Shown here piece after piece: positions 1 to 8,505 of a stretch of 40,957 bases of DNA; the stretch's first letter is position 1; every line of letters starts with the position of its first letter. The notes beneath the pieces were generated by a model. The model was not told where the DNA came from and searched no databases. It worked only from the letters and a program-made list of their open reading frames with translations. Position numbers and translations under genes: made by a program. This DNA is from Kiritimatiellia bacterium (GTDB lineage Bacteria; Verrucomicrobiota; Kiritimatiellia; UBA8416; SLMC01): the NCBI GenBank assembly GCA_007134465.1, contig SLKS01000223.1:1-40957 (forward strand). The letters run 5' to 3'.

Positions 1-644
1 AGCACCGTGGCCCGCGCATGCGGCGTTTCTGCCTCGAACGGTTGAGCGGTGGGTTGCTGGGCGACGGTGGCGGTCAGAGCGCCTTGGTGGAGAACCATCC
101 GTTTCTGGAGAGACACGGACGGAACACCGACTGGCATGGAGAGAACGGACGATTCGGCGAGAGTCAGTTGTGCTGTCTTGTCGAGCCAGGCCAACGTTGC
201 GGCGCTGTCGGCGCCGGTCTCGATGCGCATGCCGGGCAGAATGTCGTCGCCAGGCCGCAGCGGACGGGGTTCGGTAGCGGCAGCGTTCGCGAAGCCGAAC
301 ACGGAGCCCTGCGCGCTTTCCACGCGGGCGATGGCGGCGCCGGGGAGCGGTTCGAGCCGGTCACGGTTCAGCCACAGACCGATGCCGAGCGCGGCCAGCA
401 GGCTGGCGGCCAGGGCCAGCGGCGCGCCGAACCGCAGCCGACGGCTCGTACGGCCCGTTCCCGCCGTTGCGGCCTGATTCTCCTGCGCCCATTCCCGGAG
501 CAGCGTACGCACATACAGGTCCTGACGATAGTGTTCGCGCAAGGCCGGGTCTGCGCGCAGCGCCTGCGCGACGCTGCGCACGATGCGTTCGTCGTCCGGC
601 CGCTCGTAGAGCGCTTCCAGCAGCATGTCGAACTTCGGATTCAC
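1..644 (-). CDS. FecR-domain anti-sigma/regulator protein (paralog 1, 3' end cut by window edge)
   Basis: Minus-strand translation from GTG at 644 gives MNPKFDMLLEALYERPDDERIVRSVAQALRADPALREHYRQDLYVRTLLREWAQ...RRLRFGAPLALAASLLAALGIGLWLNRDRLEPLPGAAIARVESAQGSVF, matching the full-length FecR protein at 6169-7635; TM segment followed by FecR-like domain. Confidence 0.8.
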   Translation of the reverse strand, partial: MNPKFDMLLEALYERPDDERIVRSVAQALRADPALREHYRQDLYVRTLLREWAQENQAATAGTGRTSRRLRFGAPLALAASLLAALGIGLWLNRDRLEPLPGAAIARVESAQGSVFGFANAAATEPRPLRPGDDILPGMRIETGADSAATLAWLDKTAQLTLAESSVLSMPVGVPSVSLQKRMVLHQGALTATVAQQPTAQPFEAETPHARATV

Positions 645-658
645 CGTTGCTCCCTAAC

Positions 659-673
659 GCGGGCTTCGCCCGC
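659..673. repeat. GCGGGCTTCGCCCGC palindrome (dispersed hairpin repeat family)
   Basis: Same core at 741-756, 17841-17855 and 32339-32354; related sequence at 26461. Confidence 0.7.
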
Positions 674-740
674 ATCCCAAATCTCAAATTCATATTTCAA
701 ATGAGCAAATGCGCAGCATCTCGTAGCGGAACAGTTTAAG

Positions 741-756
741 GCGGGCTGACGCCCGT
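741..756. repeat. GCGGGCTGACGCCCGT palindrome (same family)
   Basis: Preceded by TTTAAG, as is the copy at 17841. Confidence 0.65.
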
Positions 757-776
757 AACTCCATTAGTTTTTCTAC

Positions 777-840
777 CGCGGAAGACGCGGAAGGACACGT
801 GTATGCGGCAGCCCTTCATGTCCTTCATGCTCTTCATGGT
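777..840. repeat. Nonamer short tandem repeats: CGCGGAAGA/CGCGGAAGG (777-794) and CTTCATGTC/CTTCATGCT/CTTCATGGT (814-840)
   Basis: Read directly in the intergenic region between sigma 1 and fecR 1. Confidence 0.7.
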
Positions 841-870
841 GCGCATTCCGAAAGATATACGCGAAAAATG

Positions 871-1407
871 TCACGCGGGTTCGGCGCCGGCCCACTCGGG
901 TTCCGGCTGCACTGTTTTCAGGCATTTCATCAGGAAATTCTTCAATCGGAACAGGGTCGTGCGCAGCGATTTCACGTTGCGCCCGGTGGCTTTGGCCAAA
1001 GCCGGCCCTTTCAGGTTGTTTCCGTATCGCAACAGGAGCAGGCGGCGGTTATCGTCTTTCAAGCGGCCCAGGCAGTGCCGCAGCCTGCTTCGCTCTTCTT
1101 CCCAGGCATCGTCTTCGCCCTCGTCCACGACATCGGCCAGGAACTCGATGTCGTCCATGGCCACAATCTGGGGGCCTGCCTTTTTCGCGGCGAAATGGCG
1201 GCGGGCGATATTGCGCGCGATTCCGCGCGCCCACGGCAGAAATTCGCGGGTAGAATCGAACCGGTCGCCATGGCGCATGATTTCCAGAACAGCGTTCTGG
1301 AAAACGTCTTCGGCATCGTTGAAATCGCGGACCATGGCCACGACCGTGGCCATAATCGCCGAGCGATGCCGCGTTATTTCAAGATAAATGTCGTCGGCCG
1401 AATCCAT
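871..1407 (-). CDS. ECF RNA polymerase sigma factor (sigma-70 family)
   Basis: MDSADDIYLEITRHRSAIMATVVAMVRDFNDAEDVFQNAVLEIMRHGDRFD...LPWARGIARNIARRH...; region 2 and region 4 (RLLLLRYGNNLKGPALAKATGRNVKSLRTTLFRLKNFL) patterns. The longer ORF in the track is an upstream extension. Confidence 0.85.
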   Translation of the reverse strand: MDSADDIYLEITRHRSAIMATVVAMVRDFNDAEDVFQNAVLEIMRHGDRFDSTREFLPWARGIARNIARRHFAAKKAGPQIVAMDDIEFLADVVDEGEDDAWEEERSRLRHCLGRLKDDNRRLLLLRYGNNLKGPALAKATGRNVKSLRTTLFRLKNFLMKCLKTVQPEPEWAGAEPA

Positions 1408-1647
1408 GAACCGTCCTCGTCTTCGTATCCTGTTCGTGTTAATCGCCTGAACGTGCACAAAAAAAACGAAAAAAACAAGAAATTTGATCGGTCGTCTCCC
1501 GGCGCCAGTCCGAAAATAGATTGATTTATTTTCCACGATGGGATTTATTGGGCTTGATGTATTCCTGTGGGCGGCAGCAGGCCATTGGCCGCTTGCAGGC
1601 TGACGGTCGTAAAACAACCGATGACAATCAACATAGAGGGGCGCGGC

Positions 1648-3399
1648 ATGACTCAGGAACAAATGGAATCCGCCATTGACGGAATCATGGGGCGCTTGAC
1701 GCTCGACGACAAGATCGGGCAGTGTTTGACGCTGAATTATCTCGGCTGGCAAATCACGGGGTTTCACAAGCGGTTCGTTCGCGAATTCCGTTGCGGCGGC
1801 CTGCGCGTGACGCCGCATATCAGCGCCTCGAACGATGCGTACCACATTCGCAAGATGGCTCCGCATGTTTCTCCCGCCGCCACCGCCGCCAAACTGCGCG
1901 AGCTGCATGAGATGGCCCTGGACCGCAACGGGATTCCCCTGCATATGGCCACCGACCAGGAAGGGGACCTTTCCGTTGATCTCGTGCGAGGCGGCATACA
2001 GCTTTTCCCGTCGAACATGGGCATGGCCGCCACCGGCAATCCGGAGCTTGCCGGCGAGGCCTTTCGCGCGGTGGCTCGGCAGGTACGGGTCCATGGCATC
2101 AATATGCTGCATTCGCCCGAACTGGATGTCAATTTGGCGCCGGACAATCCGGAGATCGGCATGCGCTCGTTTTCGGACGATCCCGACCTGTGCGCGCAGT
2201 ATGGCGTGGCCGCCATGAAAGCGTTCATGGCCGAAGGGGTTATACCCACGGCCAAGCATTTTCCGGGCCGGGGCGACTCGCAGGTGGATGCGCATGACCA
2301 GCTCGATGTGTTGCGGGTGGACCGGCAGCGACTGGACGAGGTGGAGCTGTACCCCTACCGAGCGCTTATTCGGGAAGGGCTGCCGGCGATTATGACCGCG
2401 CATAACGCCTATACGGCATTGGATGACGAAAGCGTGCCGGCTTCCGTTTCGTACAGGATTACCACCGGGCTTCTCCGCGAGGAAATGGGGTTCGAGGGCG
2501 TGATTACCACCGATGCCATTGGCATGGCAGGCGTAATCGAGTACGCTGGCGGGCAATGGGGCGCCACGGTCATGGCGATCAAGGCCGGGGCGGATCTGGT
2601 CCTGATCAGGGAAGACGAGGCCACGACCCGTCAATGCTGGGAAGCCTTGCGGGAGGCGGTTAAACGCAAGGAGATTACCGAGGCCCGGCTGGATGAATCC
2701 GTGCGCAGAATCCTGCGCATGAAAATGCGGGCCGGTCTCTTTGGCCATGCGCGGCCCGATCCGGCCGCGACAGAATCGGAGCTTGCCCGTCCGGAGAACC
2801 GGCGCTTGTGCCGCAACGTCTTCGATTCGTGCTCGCTGATCGTGCGGGATCGCGAGAATATACTGCCGCTGCCGCGCGACGCGCGGGCTCTTGTGGTGGA
2901 GCCTTATCTGCCGCTCTATCACGACAAGGGCAATGATGCCGATTATCATGCCGGCATGTTTTTCGAAAGCATGTCCCGCTATTCCGAGGCGCTGCAGTTG
3001 CTCGAAACCCGCTGCCCGCCAACCGAAGACGACTGGACCCGGTACAGGGAAAGAGTGGCCCGGCACGACACCGTGGTGTTTTTTAATGCCTTCTGGCGCG
3101 GATCCGGATCGAACCGCCCGCTGATCCGCGACGCTGTCAGGCAAGGCAAAAAAGTGGTGGTGATCTCCAACGACCTGTACGACGCCTATTACCTGCCTTC
3201 CGTCGGAACCGTGGCCTGCACGTTCGGCGCGGTTCCCCAGGGAACCCGGATGGCGGCGGACATTGTGTTCGGCGCCTGTCGGCCCAAGGGAACATGGCCT
3301 TTGCGGCGCCTGCAACAGGATCGCACGGCCGATCCCGCCACGGAAACGGACCATGCGGTCAGCCATTACTCGAAAACGATCGAAAAGGTCGGCAAATAG
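1648..3399 (+). CDS. Glycoside hydrolase family 3 protein (beta-N-acetylhexosaminidase/NagZ-like)
   Basis: KHFPGRGDSQVDAHDQLDVL motif typical of GH3 NagZ-type enzymes; ITTDAIGMAGV; ATG at 1648 preceded by GAGGGG. Confidence 0.85.
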   Translation: MTQEQMESAIDGIMGRLTLDDKIGQCLTLNYLGWQITGFHKRFVREFRCGGLRVTPHISASNDAYHIRKMAPHVSPAATAAKLRELHEMALDRNGIPLHMATDQEGDLSVDLVRGGIQLFPSNMGMAATGNPELAGEAFRAVARQVRVHGINMLHSPELDVNLAPDNPEIGMRSFSDDPDLCAQYGVAAMKAFMAEGVIPTAKHFPGRGDSQVDAHDQLDVLRVDRQRLDEVELYPYRALIREGLPAIMTAHNAYTALDDESVPASVSYRITTGLLREEMGFEGVITTDAIGMAGVIEYAGGQWGATVMAIKAGADLVLIREDEATTRQCWEALREAVKRKEITEARLDESVRRILRMKMRAGLFGHARPDPAATESELARPENRRLCRNVFDSCSLIVRDRENILPLPRDARALVVEPYLPLYHDKGNDADYHAGMFFESMSRYSEALQLLETRCPPTEDDWTRYRERVARHDTVVFFNAFWRGSGSNRPLIRDAVRQGKKVVVISNDLYDAYYLPSVGTVACTFGAVPQGTRMAADIVFGACRPKGTWPLRRLQQDRTADPATETDHAVSHYSKTIEKVGK

Positions 3400-3413
3400 A
3401 AGCCAACCCGGCG

Positions 3414-3457
3414 GCGGAGCCGTTCAATGGCTCCGCTTAGGGTCAATCAGGTTGACC
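3414..3457. terminator. Two adjacent hairpins between convergent genes: GCGGAGCC-GTTCAAT-GGCTCCGC and GGTCAA-TCAGG-TTGACC
   Basis: Perfect stems directly after the GH3 stop and before the end of the beta-helix gene. Confidence 0.5.
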
Positions 3458-3489
3458 TTGTCGAATGGTCGTCCGTTTCGCGTATTCGC

Positions 3490-6114
3490 CTATTCGATCA
3501 GGCGCAACCGGTAAAACCTGCGGGCGGGCGGATCGGGATCGGCGATCTCCATGAGATGTCCCGTGCCGGCAACGGGATTGCCGGAGAGAACCTGCCAGTT
3601 GTTCGTATCCAGCAAATCGTCCTTGTATAGCGCTTCGTACCAGCGGTTGGACAGGCTTTCGAAGCTCAGAACCCATTGCCCGTTGGCGGGATGAACGGCC
3701 AAGCCCTCGAACCGCACCTTATGGAAAAAGGCCTTGATCGAATGCGCGTTTGTGACGGAAAGGAACGTATAATCCGTCTCGGGACCGATCGGAATCCCAT
3801 CCACCCGCACATCCCGGACGACATGCCCGATTTCCGGCGCGATGACGAAGGTTCGATCGGCGCCGTCCGGGGTTTCCACGGCGCCCTCGGGCTGGATGGT
3901 TCCGCCCGGCCCGGCGGAGGCGAGAATGATATGGGGCGCCACAACGGCAATCCGAACGACCGCGCTGGTGTATGCGATTCCGTCGGTGCTTACGGCCACG
4001 GCGGTCAGCGGATGGTTTCCGGCCGGCGCTTCGGCCCAGGCGATGCGATAGGGGTTGGCCGTCGCTTTGCCCAGTTTCGTTTCCCCGCAAAAGAATTCCA
4101 CGCGGGCGAGGGCGCCCAACGTTCCGGAAACCGCCGCCTCGATGTCCAGAGTGGCCGGTTCCGGGAACCGCGCGCCGTCCGCAGGCTTCGCGATCGCCAC
4201 GGTGGAAACCGGCTCGATTTCCAGCGTGACGGGAAAGCCGCCCGCATAATCGAACTGGATTTGGCCGAAGCCGCTGGCCGTAAGCACGGCAAGCGGCTGG
4301 CCATTGGCCCGCGCCCGGTACGGTTGGCCAGGCTCTAAACCGTGCACCGTGTGCCCCACAGAGCCAGGTGCGCCAACCGACATTACGGTCCATTCGCGGC
4401 GGCCGTCGCCTTCTCCGTTCCACACTCCGACCGACACATTGACAGCATCGGCGGCGGGCACAACATCCAACGGCATGGCGGCGAAGGTCTTTTCGCCGTT
4501 GACCATACCGGTGTTGAACACCGTTTCGCCCGCCGCGTTGATTCGCGTCGGCGCCGTGTTGAAAGGCCGTCGAAAATTCGCCAAGGTCAAGTCGGCCTGA
4601 TCGTTCGCGCCCCAAACGGTCAGTTCCTCGCCGCCGCAGGCGACCGAATCGGCCGTGGCCGACAAAAGCAACAGCATGCTGTCGCCGACGACGGAGCATA
4701 CCTCCGGCGAAACAGTTGTTTCGTAGTGGAAAACAGTATGGGAGGGCTGTTCGGGGTTGCCCGTTTCCACCCAGGGATCGTTGGCGATAAACTTGGCCGA
4801 CAAATAAAGCCATTCGATCGGGTAATCCAAAGTCCAATTCACGTTGCCGATCGTAAACTCGGCCCATTGCAGTCCCTCGCCGCCCCAGGAATTGGGCACA
4901 TCCGCGCTTCTGTCTATGGCTACGCCGAAGGTTGCATCGCGTTGGATGCCCAGAACCGCATCGTTGGGGCCGGGTTCGAATTTGAGCAGCAGATTGCAAT
5001 CGATGTTTCTGATGATCGCCGCCGGCAACGAGGGCAATTCGTCCGGCGATACCTGCACCCAGCCGCCGCATCGGCGAAAACTGTTTTCCGTCGGCAAATC
5101 GAGAAACATTCCTCCCGTATCGAAACCGGTTCTGGAGGTTTGGCCGTGTTGCGGATAGTTATGGGTCCAGTAGTATCTCAGCGATCGTACGGCGGTTGGC
5201 CCGACTAAAAATTGGGCCGTTCGCTTTTCCGTATTCCCGTTCGGGTCGGTAACCTCGACCACGAGCGCGTGCAGTCCCGGGCGTGACGGCGTGAAGTGTC
5301 CGGTCACGGTGTTCCCGCTTCTGGAGGAAGAAACGGGTGTCGGCGGCACGGTACGCACCGTGTATGTCGAAGTGGAGGACGCGCTGTTGTCGATGAGATA
5401 CATGTTGAAATCGAAAGCGATCGGCTGGCCCGGTTGACCAGTCCGCGAGACGTTGGCGAACCGAAAAAGGCGACGGTTGCCCTCCAATGCGCTCTGTGCC
5501 TGGTGGAGCAGGGTGTTTCCGGCGAACGTGCCTACCGTGCCGCGCACAGCCATGCGGCCGCCGAGCAGCGTGTTGCCAATCATGCGGGAGGTTGCCGTAT
5601 TGTTAAGAAGGAAATCGACAGCCGTATGTGTTTCCCGAATGACATTGTTCGCAAGCGTCAGCGTTTCGGCATTCGCCGCCCAGACGCCCGCAAGGATGTT
5701 GCCTTCTATTCGGCAATTCTCTATCGTGTTGTTCTCTCCCCCAAAAACCCGTATGCCTGTGTCAAAACCGCTGATCTGGCCGAAATTTCTGATCGTGACA
5801 TTCGTGTGCCCGTAGAGCCGAATCCCCTCCGTTATAAATGAGCCGCGATGGCCGATATACGTCAGGGAGTAACCTTTTCCATCGATCGTTATATTGTCCG
5901 CGCCAACGCTTAGCCCGTAATTCCACCAGGTAGTCAGGTCCTTGTCCAAAACCACGTCGGCGACGACCGTATCGCCTCCGCTCAACGCCAAGACATTGCG
6001 CGCCAGCAGCAACAGAAGAACCGAGGCCGGCGTTTTCCGCGCCCGCGCCGCCTGCCCTGCGTTTTTCATGTCTGCCGTCGTCATCCGCGTCCTCGGTATT
6101 GCCGCATGATCCAA
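3490..6114 (-). CDS. Secreted right-handed parallel beta-helix protein with Ig-like and InlB B-repeat-like domains
   Basis: Hydrophobic N-terminus; NITIDGKGY, NVTIRNFGQISGFDTGIRV, NTIENCRIEGN beta-helix rungs; VAIAKPADGARFPEPATLDIEAAV Ig-like segment; GGTIQPEG...AHSIKAFF InlB-like segment; C-terminus RRFYRLRLIE. Confidence 0.75.
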   Translation of the reverse strand: MDHAAIPRTRMTTADMKNAGQAARARKTPASVLLLLLARNVLALSGGDTVVADVVLDKDLTTWWNYGLSVGADNITIDGKGYSLTYIGHRGSFITEGIRLYGHTNVTIRNFGQISGFDTGIRVFGGENNTIENCRIEGNILAGVWAANAETLTLANNVIRETHTAVDFLLNNTATSRMIGNTLLGGRMAVRGTVGTFAGNTLLHQAQSALEGNRRLFRFANVSRTGQPGQPIAFDFNMYLIDNSASSTSTYTVRTVPPTPVSSSRSGNTVTGHFTPSRPGLHALVVEVTDPNGNTEKRTAQFLVGPTAVRSLRYYWTHNYPQHGQTSRTGFDTGGMFLDLPTENSFRRCGGWVQVSPDELPSLPAAIIRNIDCNLLLKFEPGPNDAVLGIQRDATFGVAIDRSADVPNSWGGEGLQWAEFTIGNVNWTLDYPIEWLYLSAKFIANDPWVETGNPEQPSHTVFHYETTVSPEVCSVVGDSMLLLLSATADSVACGGEELTVWGANDQADLTLANFRRPFNTAPTRINAAGETVFNTGMVNGEKTFAAMPLDVVPAADAVNVSVGVWNGEGDGRREWTVMSVGAPGSVGHTVHGLEPGQPYRARANGQPLAVLTASGFGQIQFDYAGGFPVTLEIEPVSTVAIAKPADGARFPEPATLDIEAAVSGTLGALARVEFFCGETKLGKATANPYRIAWAEAPAGNHPLTAVAVSTDGIAYTSAVVRIAVVAPHIILASAGPGGTIQPEGAVETPDGADRTFVIAPEIGHVVRDVRVDGIPIGPETDYTFLSVTNAHSIKAFFHKVRFEGLAVHPANGQWVLSFESLSNRWYEALYKDDLLDTNNWQVLSGNPVAGTGHLMEIADPDPPARRFYRLRLIE

Positions 6115-6168
6115 AGCAGACCATCTATTGCTCTCTTGTTTTTTACGGCAGCATCGGCAAAACAGCGC

Positions 6169-7635
6169 CTACTCGCCCTGTGCCGGAACTTCCGTGACCG
6201 GAATCAGTTCGCGGATTGTGCAGCGGACAAGAAATGCGTTTCCGGAATGAACGAAAAACCCGATCTTTTCCGGATCAAGATTGACTCGGTGAACAGACTG
6301 CAGTTCGCCCTCGTGGAACGTTTTTTGCAACCAACGATACGGTTTTGCCGATTCGTCAAGAGGGATCATCTCGTTCCGTTGTTTCCGCCATGCATCGCCA
6401 GCGGAAATGCGCTTTTCATTATGGATCACAACTTCCAAGTCTGTCACACCCCACCAATGCTGGGTCGCGCGACTGCGCGTTTGGCCTCGTTCGAATCCCT
6501 GCCGAAATTCCCATTCGACCGAATAGGCGGATGCTTTTACGGGGCGATTGAGCAGTATTATGGGAAACACCGTGCCCGAGTCTTCACGATTGCGTATCAG
6601 AACCCCTTGTTCTTTTCCTTTCGTCCCGCGTTTCGCCTCGATATGGCGACCGTCTTCCTGAACAAAAGCCTCGTAGGTCAAATTCTGGGTGGCCTTGTCC
6701 ACTCGACCCTGTAGTGTTAGCCAGCGTTTGAGCCCTTCCGAGAAATCGTCCTCGAAGATAACGCGGCCGTCAATCCATTCGGTATCGGCCGGATAGGCTT
6801 TCAGCCGGAAATCGTCCGGGGTCGCGCCGGCCACGGCGAACCGGCCCGCCGCCACCTCGATCGCGTCTTCGTCCGCCAGTCGCGCAAACCGAACCAAACC
6901 TTCCTCGACACTTAACCAGGTGCTATCTCCTTGGACATTGGATGTTCCTTGTTGGATGTTGGATGTTCTCTTTACATTCAGCCGAAACCGCGTGCCGAGC
7001 ACCGTGGCCCGCGCATGCGGTGTTTTGGCCTCGAAAGGTTGAGCGGCGGGTTGCCGGGCGACGGCGGCGGTCAGAGCGCCCTGGTGGAGAACCATCCGTT
7101 TCTGGAAAGACACGGACGGAACACCGGCTGGCATGGAGAGAACGGACGATTCGGCGAGAGTCAGGTGTGCTGTCTTGTCGAGCCAGGCCAACGTTGCGGC
7201 GCTGTCGGCGCCGGTCTCGATGCGCATGCCGGGAAGGATTTCGTCGCCCGCTTTCAATGCCAGACGCTCGGGAGCGGCATCCTGAACACTGAACACTGAA
7301 CCCTGAACGCTTTCCACGCGGGCGATGGCGGCGCCGGGGATCGGTTCGAGCCGGGCTCGGTTCAGCCACAGGCCGATGCCGAGCGCGGCCAGCAGGCTGG
7401 CGGCCAGGGCCAGCGGCGCGCCGAACCGCAGCCGACGGTGCGCCTTCGGTCGCCGCCGGGCATGATCGGCCAGCCAGGCGCTCAAATCGGTTTCGAACAC
7501 GGCCGTCTCGTACAACCGGTCGAGCACGGTCGGATCCCGTTCGATGGCGGCGCGCAAGGCCCTCGTTTCGGCCTTCGTGCTTTCGCCATCCAGGTGGCGG
7601 CGAATCCACAGGGAAATGTCCGATTCCGTTGTCAT
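6169..7635 (-). CDS. FecR-domain protein (paralog 2), C-terminal beta-sandwich-like domain
   Basis: N-terminal anti-sigma-like segment, TM, FecR domain (RVESVQGSVF...ILPGMRIETGADSAATLAWLD...), long C-terminal extension; ATGA overlap with upstream sigma gene. Confidence 0.85.
   Translation of the reverse strand: MTTESDISLWIRRHLDGESTKAETRALRAAIERDPTVLDRLYETAVFETDLSAWLADHARRRPKAHRRLRFGAPLALAASLLAALGIGLWLNRARLEPIPGAAIARVESVQGSVFSVQDAAPERLALKAGDEILPGMRIETGADSAATLAWLDKTAHLTLAESSVLSMPAGVPSVSFQKRMVLHQGALTAAVARQPAAQPFEAKTPHARATVLGTRFRLNVKRTSNIQQGTSNVQGDSTWLSVEEGLVRFARLADEDAIEVAAGRFAVAGATPDDFRLKAYPADTEWIDGRVIFEDDFSEGLKRWLTLQGRVDKATQNLTYEAFVQEDGRHIEAKRGTKGKEQGVLIRNREDSGTVFPIILLNRPVKASAYSVEWEFRQGFERGQTRSRATQHWWGVTDLEVVIHNEKRISAGDAWRKQRNEMIPLDESAKPYRWLQKTFHEGELQSVHRVNLDPEKIGFFVHSGNAFLVRCTIRELIPVTEVPAQGE
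6931..6968. repeat. Heptamer tandem repeat TTGGACA-TTGGATG-TTCCTTG-TTGGATG-TTGGATG inside fecR 2
   Basis: Five consecutive 7-nt units read directly; encode SNIQQGTSNVQ on the minus strand. Confidence 0.8.
7283..7310. repeat. Heptamer tandem repeat TGAACAC-TGAACAC-TGAACCC-TGAACGC inside fecR 2
   Basis: Four consecutive 7-nt units read directly. Confidence 0.75.
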
Positions 7636-8177
7636 GCCTCGGTCACCGCGCTTTCAAGCAGCTTGGCTTTCACGCATTTTTCCAGAGCGGCCCGCGCCCG
7701 AAACAGGCTTACGTTGACGGCCGACAAATTCTTGCCCGTCGCGCGCGCGATTTTTTCCAGCGACCAGGCCGCGCCGTACCGCAAATCCAGCAGCCGCCGC
7801 ACGGTGGCGGTCAGCCGTGCCAGGCATTCTTGCAGACAGGCGCTTCGTTGCTCGGCAAACTCGGGATCGGCGGATCGTTCTTCCTCGTTCGCCGCCAAAC
7901 GGTCCAGTCGTTCCATGGATTCGTCATGGCTCACCAGCGGATGGCGGGCGTTCTTCTTGCAATAGGCCAGCGTCAGGTTGCGGGCAATGGTGCGCAGCCA
8001 GCCGCCGAAATTCGTGCCGGGCACGAAACTGTCCCGTTTTTGATAGGCGATCAGAAAGGTTTCCTGCACCAGATCGTCGGCCGCGCTGCGGTTTCCGAGC
8101 AAAGACCAGACATACGCCGTGAGCCAGCGCCGGTTCTGTTCGATCGAGGACTCGCTCCAGGCGTCCATTCTCGGCAA
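7632..8177 (-). CDS. ECF RNA polymerase sigma factor
   Basis: AYVWSLLGNRSAADDLVQETFLIAYQKRDSFVPGTNFGGWLRTIARNLTL... and ...LEKIARATGKNLSAVNVSLFRARAALEKC; stop overlaps fecR 2 start (ATGA). Confidence 0.9.
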   Translation of the reverse strand: MPRMDAWSESSIEQNRRWLTAYVWSLLGNRSAADDLVQETFLIAYQKRDSFVPGTNFGGWLRTIARNLTLAYCKKNARHPLVSHDESMERLDRLAANEEERSADPEFAEQRSACLQECLARLTATVRRLLDLRYGAAWSLEKIARATGKNLSAVNVSLFRARAALEKCVKAKLLESAVTEA

Positions 8178-8505
8178 TCCTTCCGTTCAATTCTGTTGTG
8201 TCGCGAACAATGGCCCGGTTCGCCTTTGCCAGTATTCGGAGGGCGACTCATGAGGTTGTTCATGGCCTTATTGCACAAACCGAGGTTTTATTACATCTTT
8301 TTTTTCAAATAGTGCGGTGTGGCAGGCTGTCGGATTGGATACGGGAACCAACGTTGCAAAACCATTGGGTTGCAGCAAATCCCGCTTTTAATGGCCTACC
8401 TCACACCTTGGGCTCAGTCGCGGCTTTAAACATTGCAATATATTATCTAGCAGTGCTTTATGAGAGCGCTGATTCTTGATAGAACTAAGAGCCTACCTTG
8501 TTCGG

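Noticed and set aside
871-3366. 831-aa minus ORF as a single protein
   Set aside because: Only its C-terminal part (from 1407) is a sigma factor; the rest is antisense to the well-supported GH3 gene.
8180-8505. Small gene in the AT-richer sigma-mnmG spacer
   Set aside because: ORFs lack RBS support and recognisable homology; probably regulatory/intergenic.
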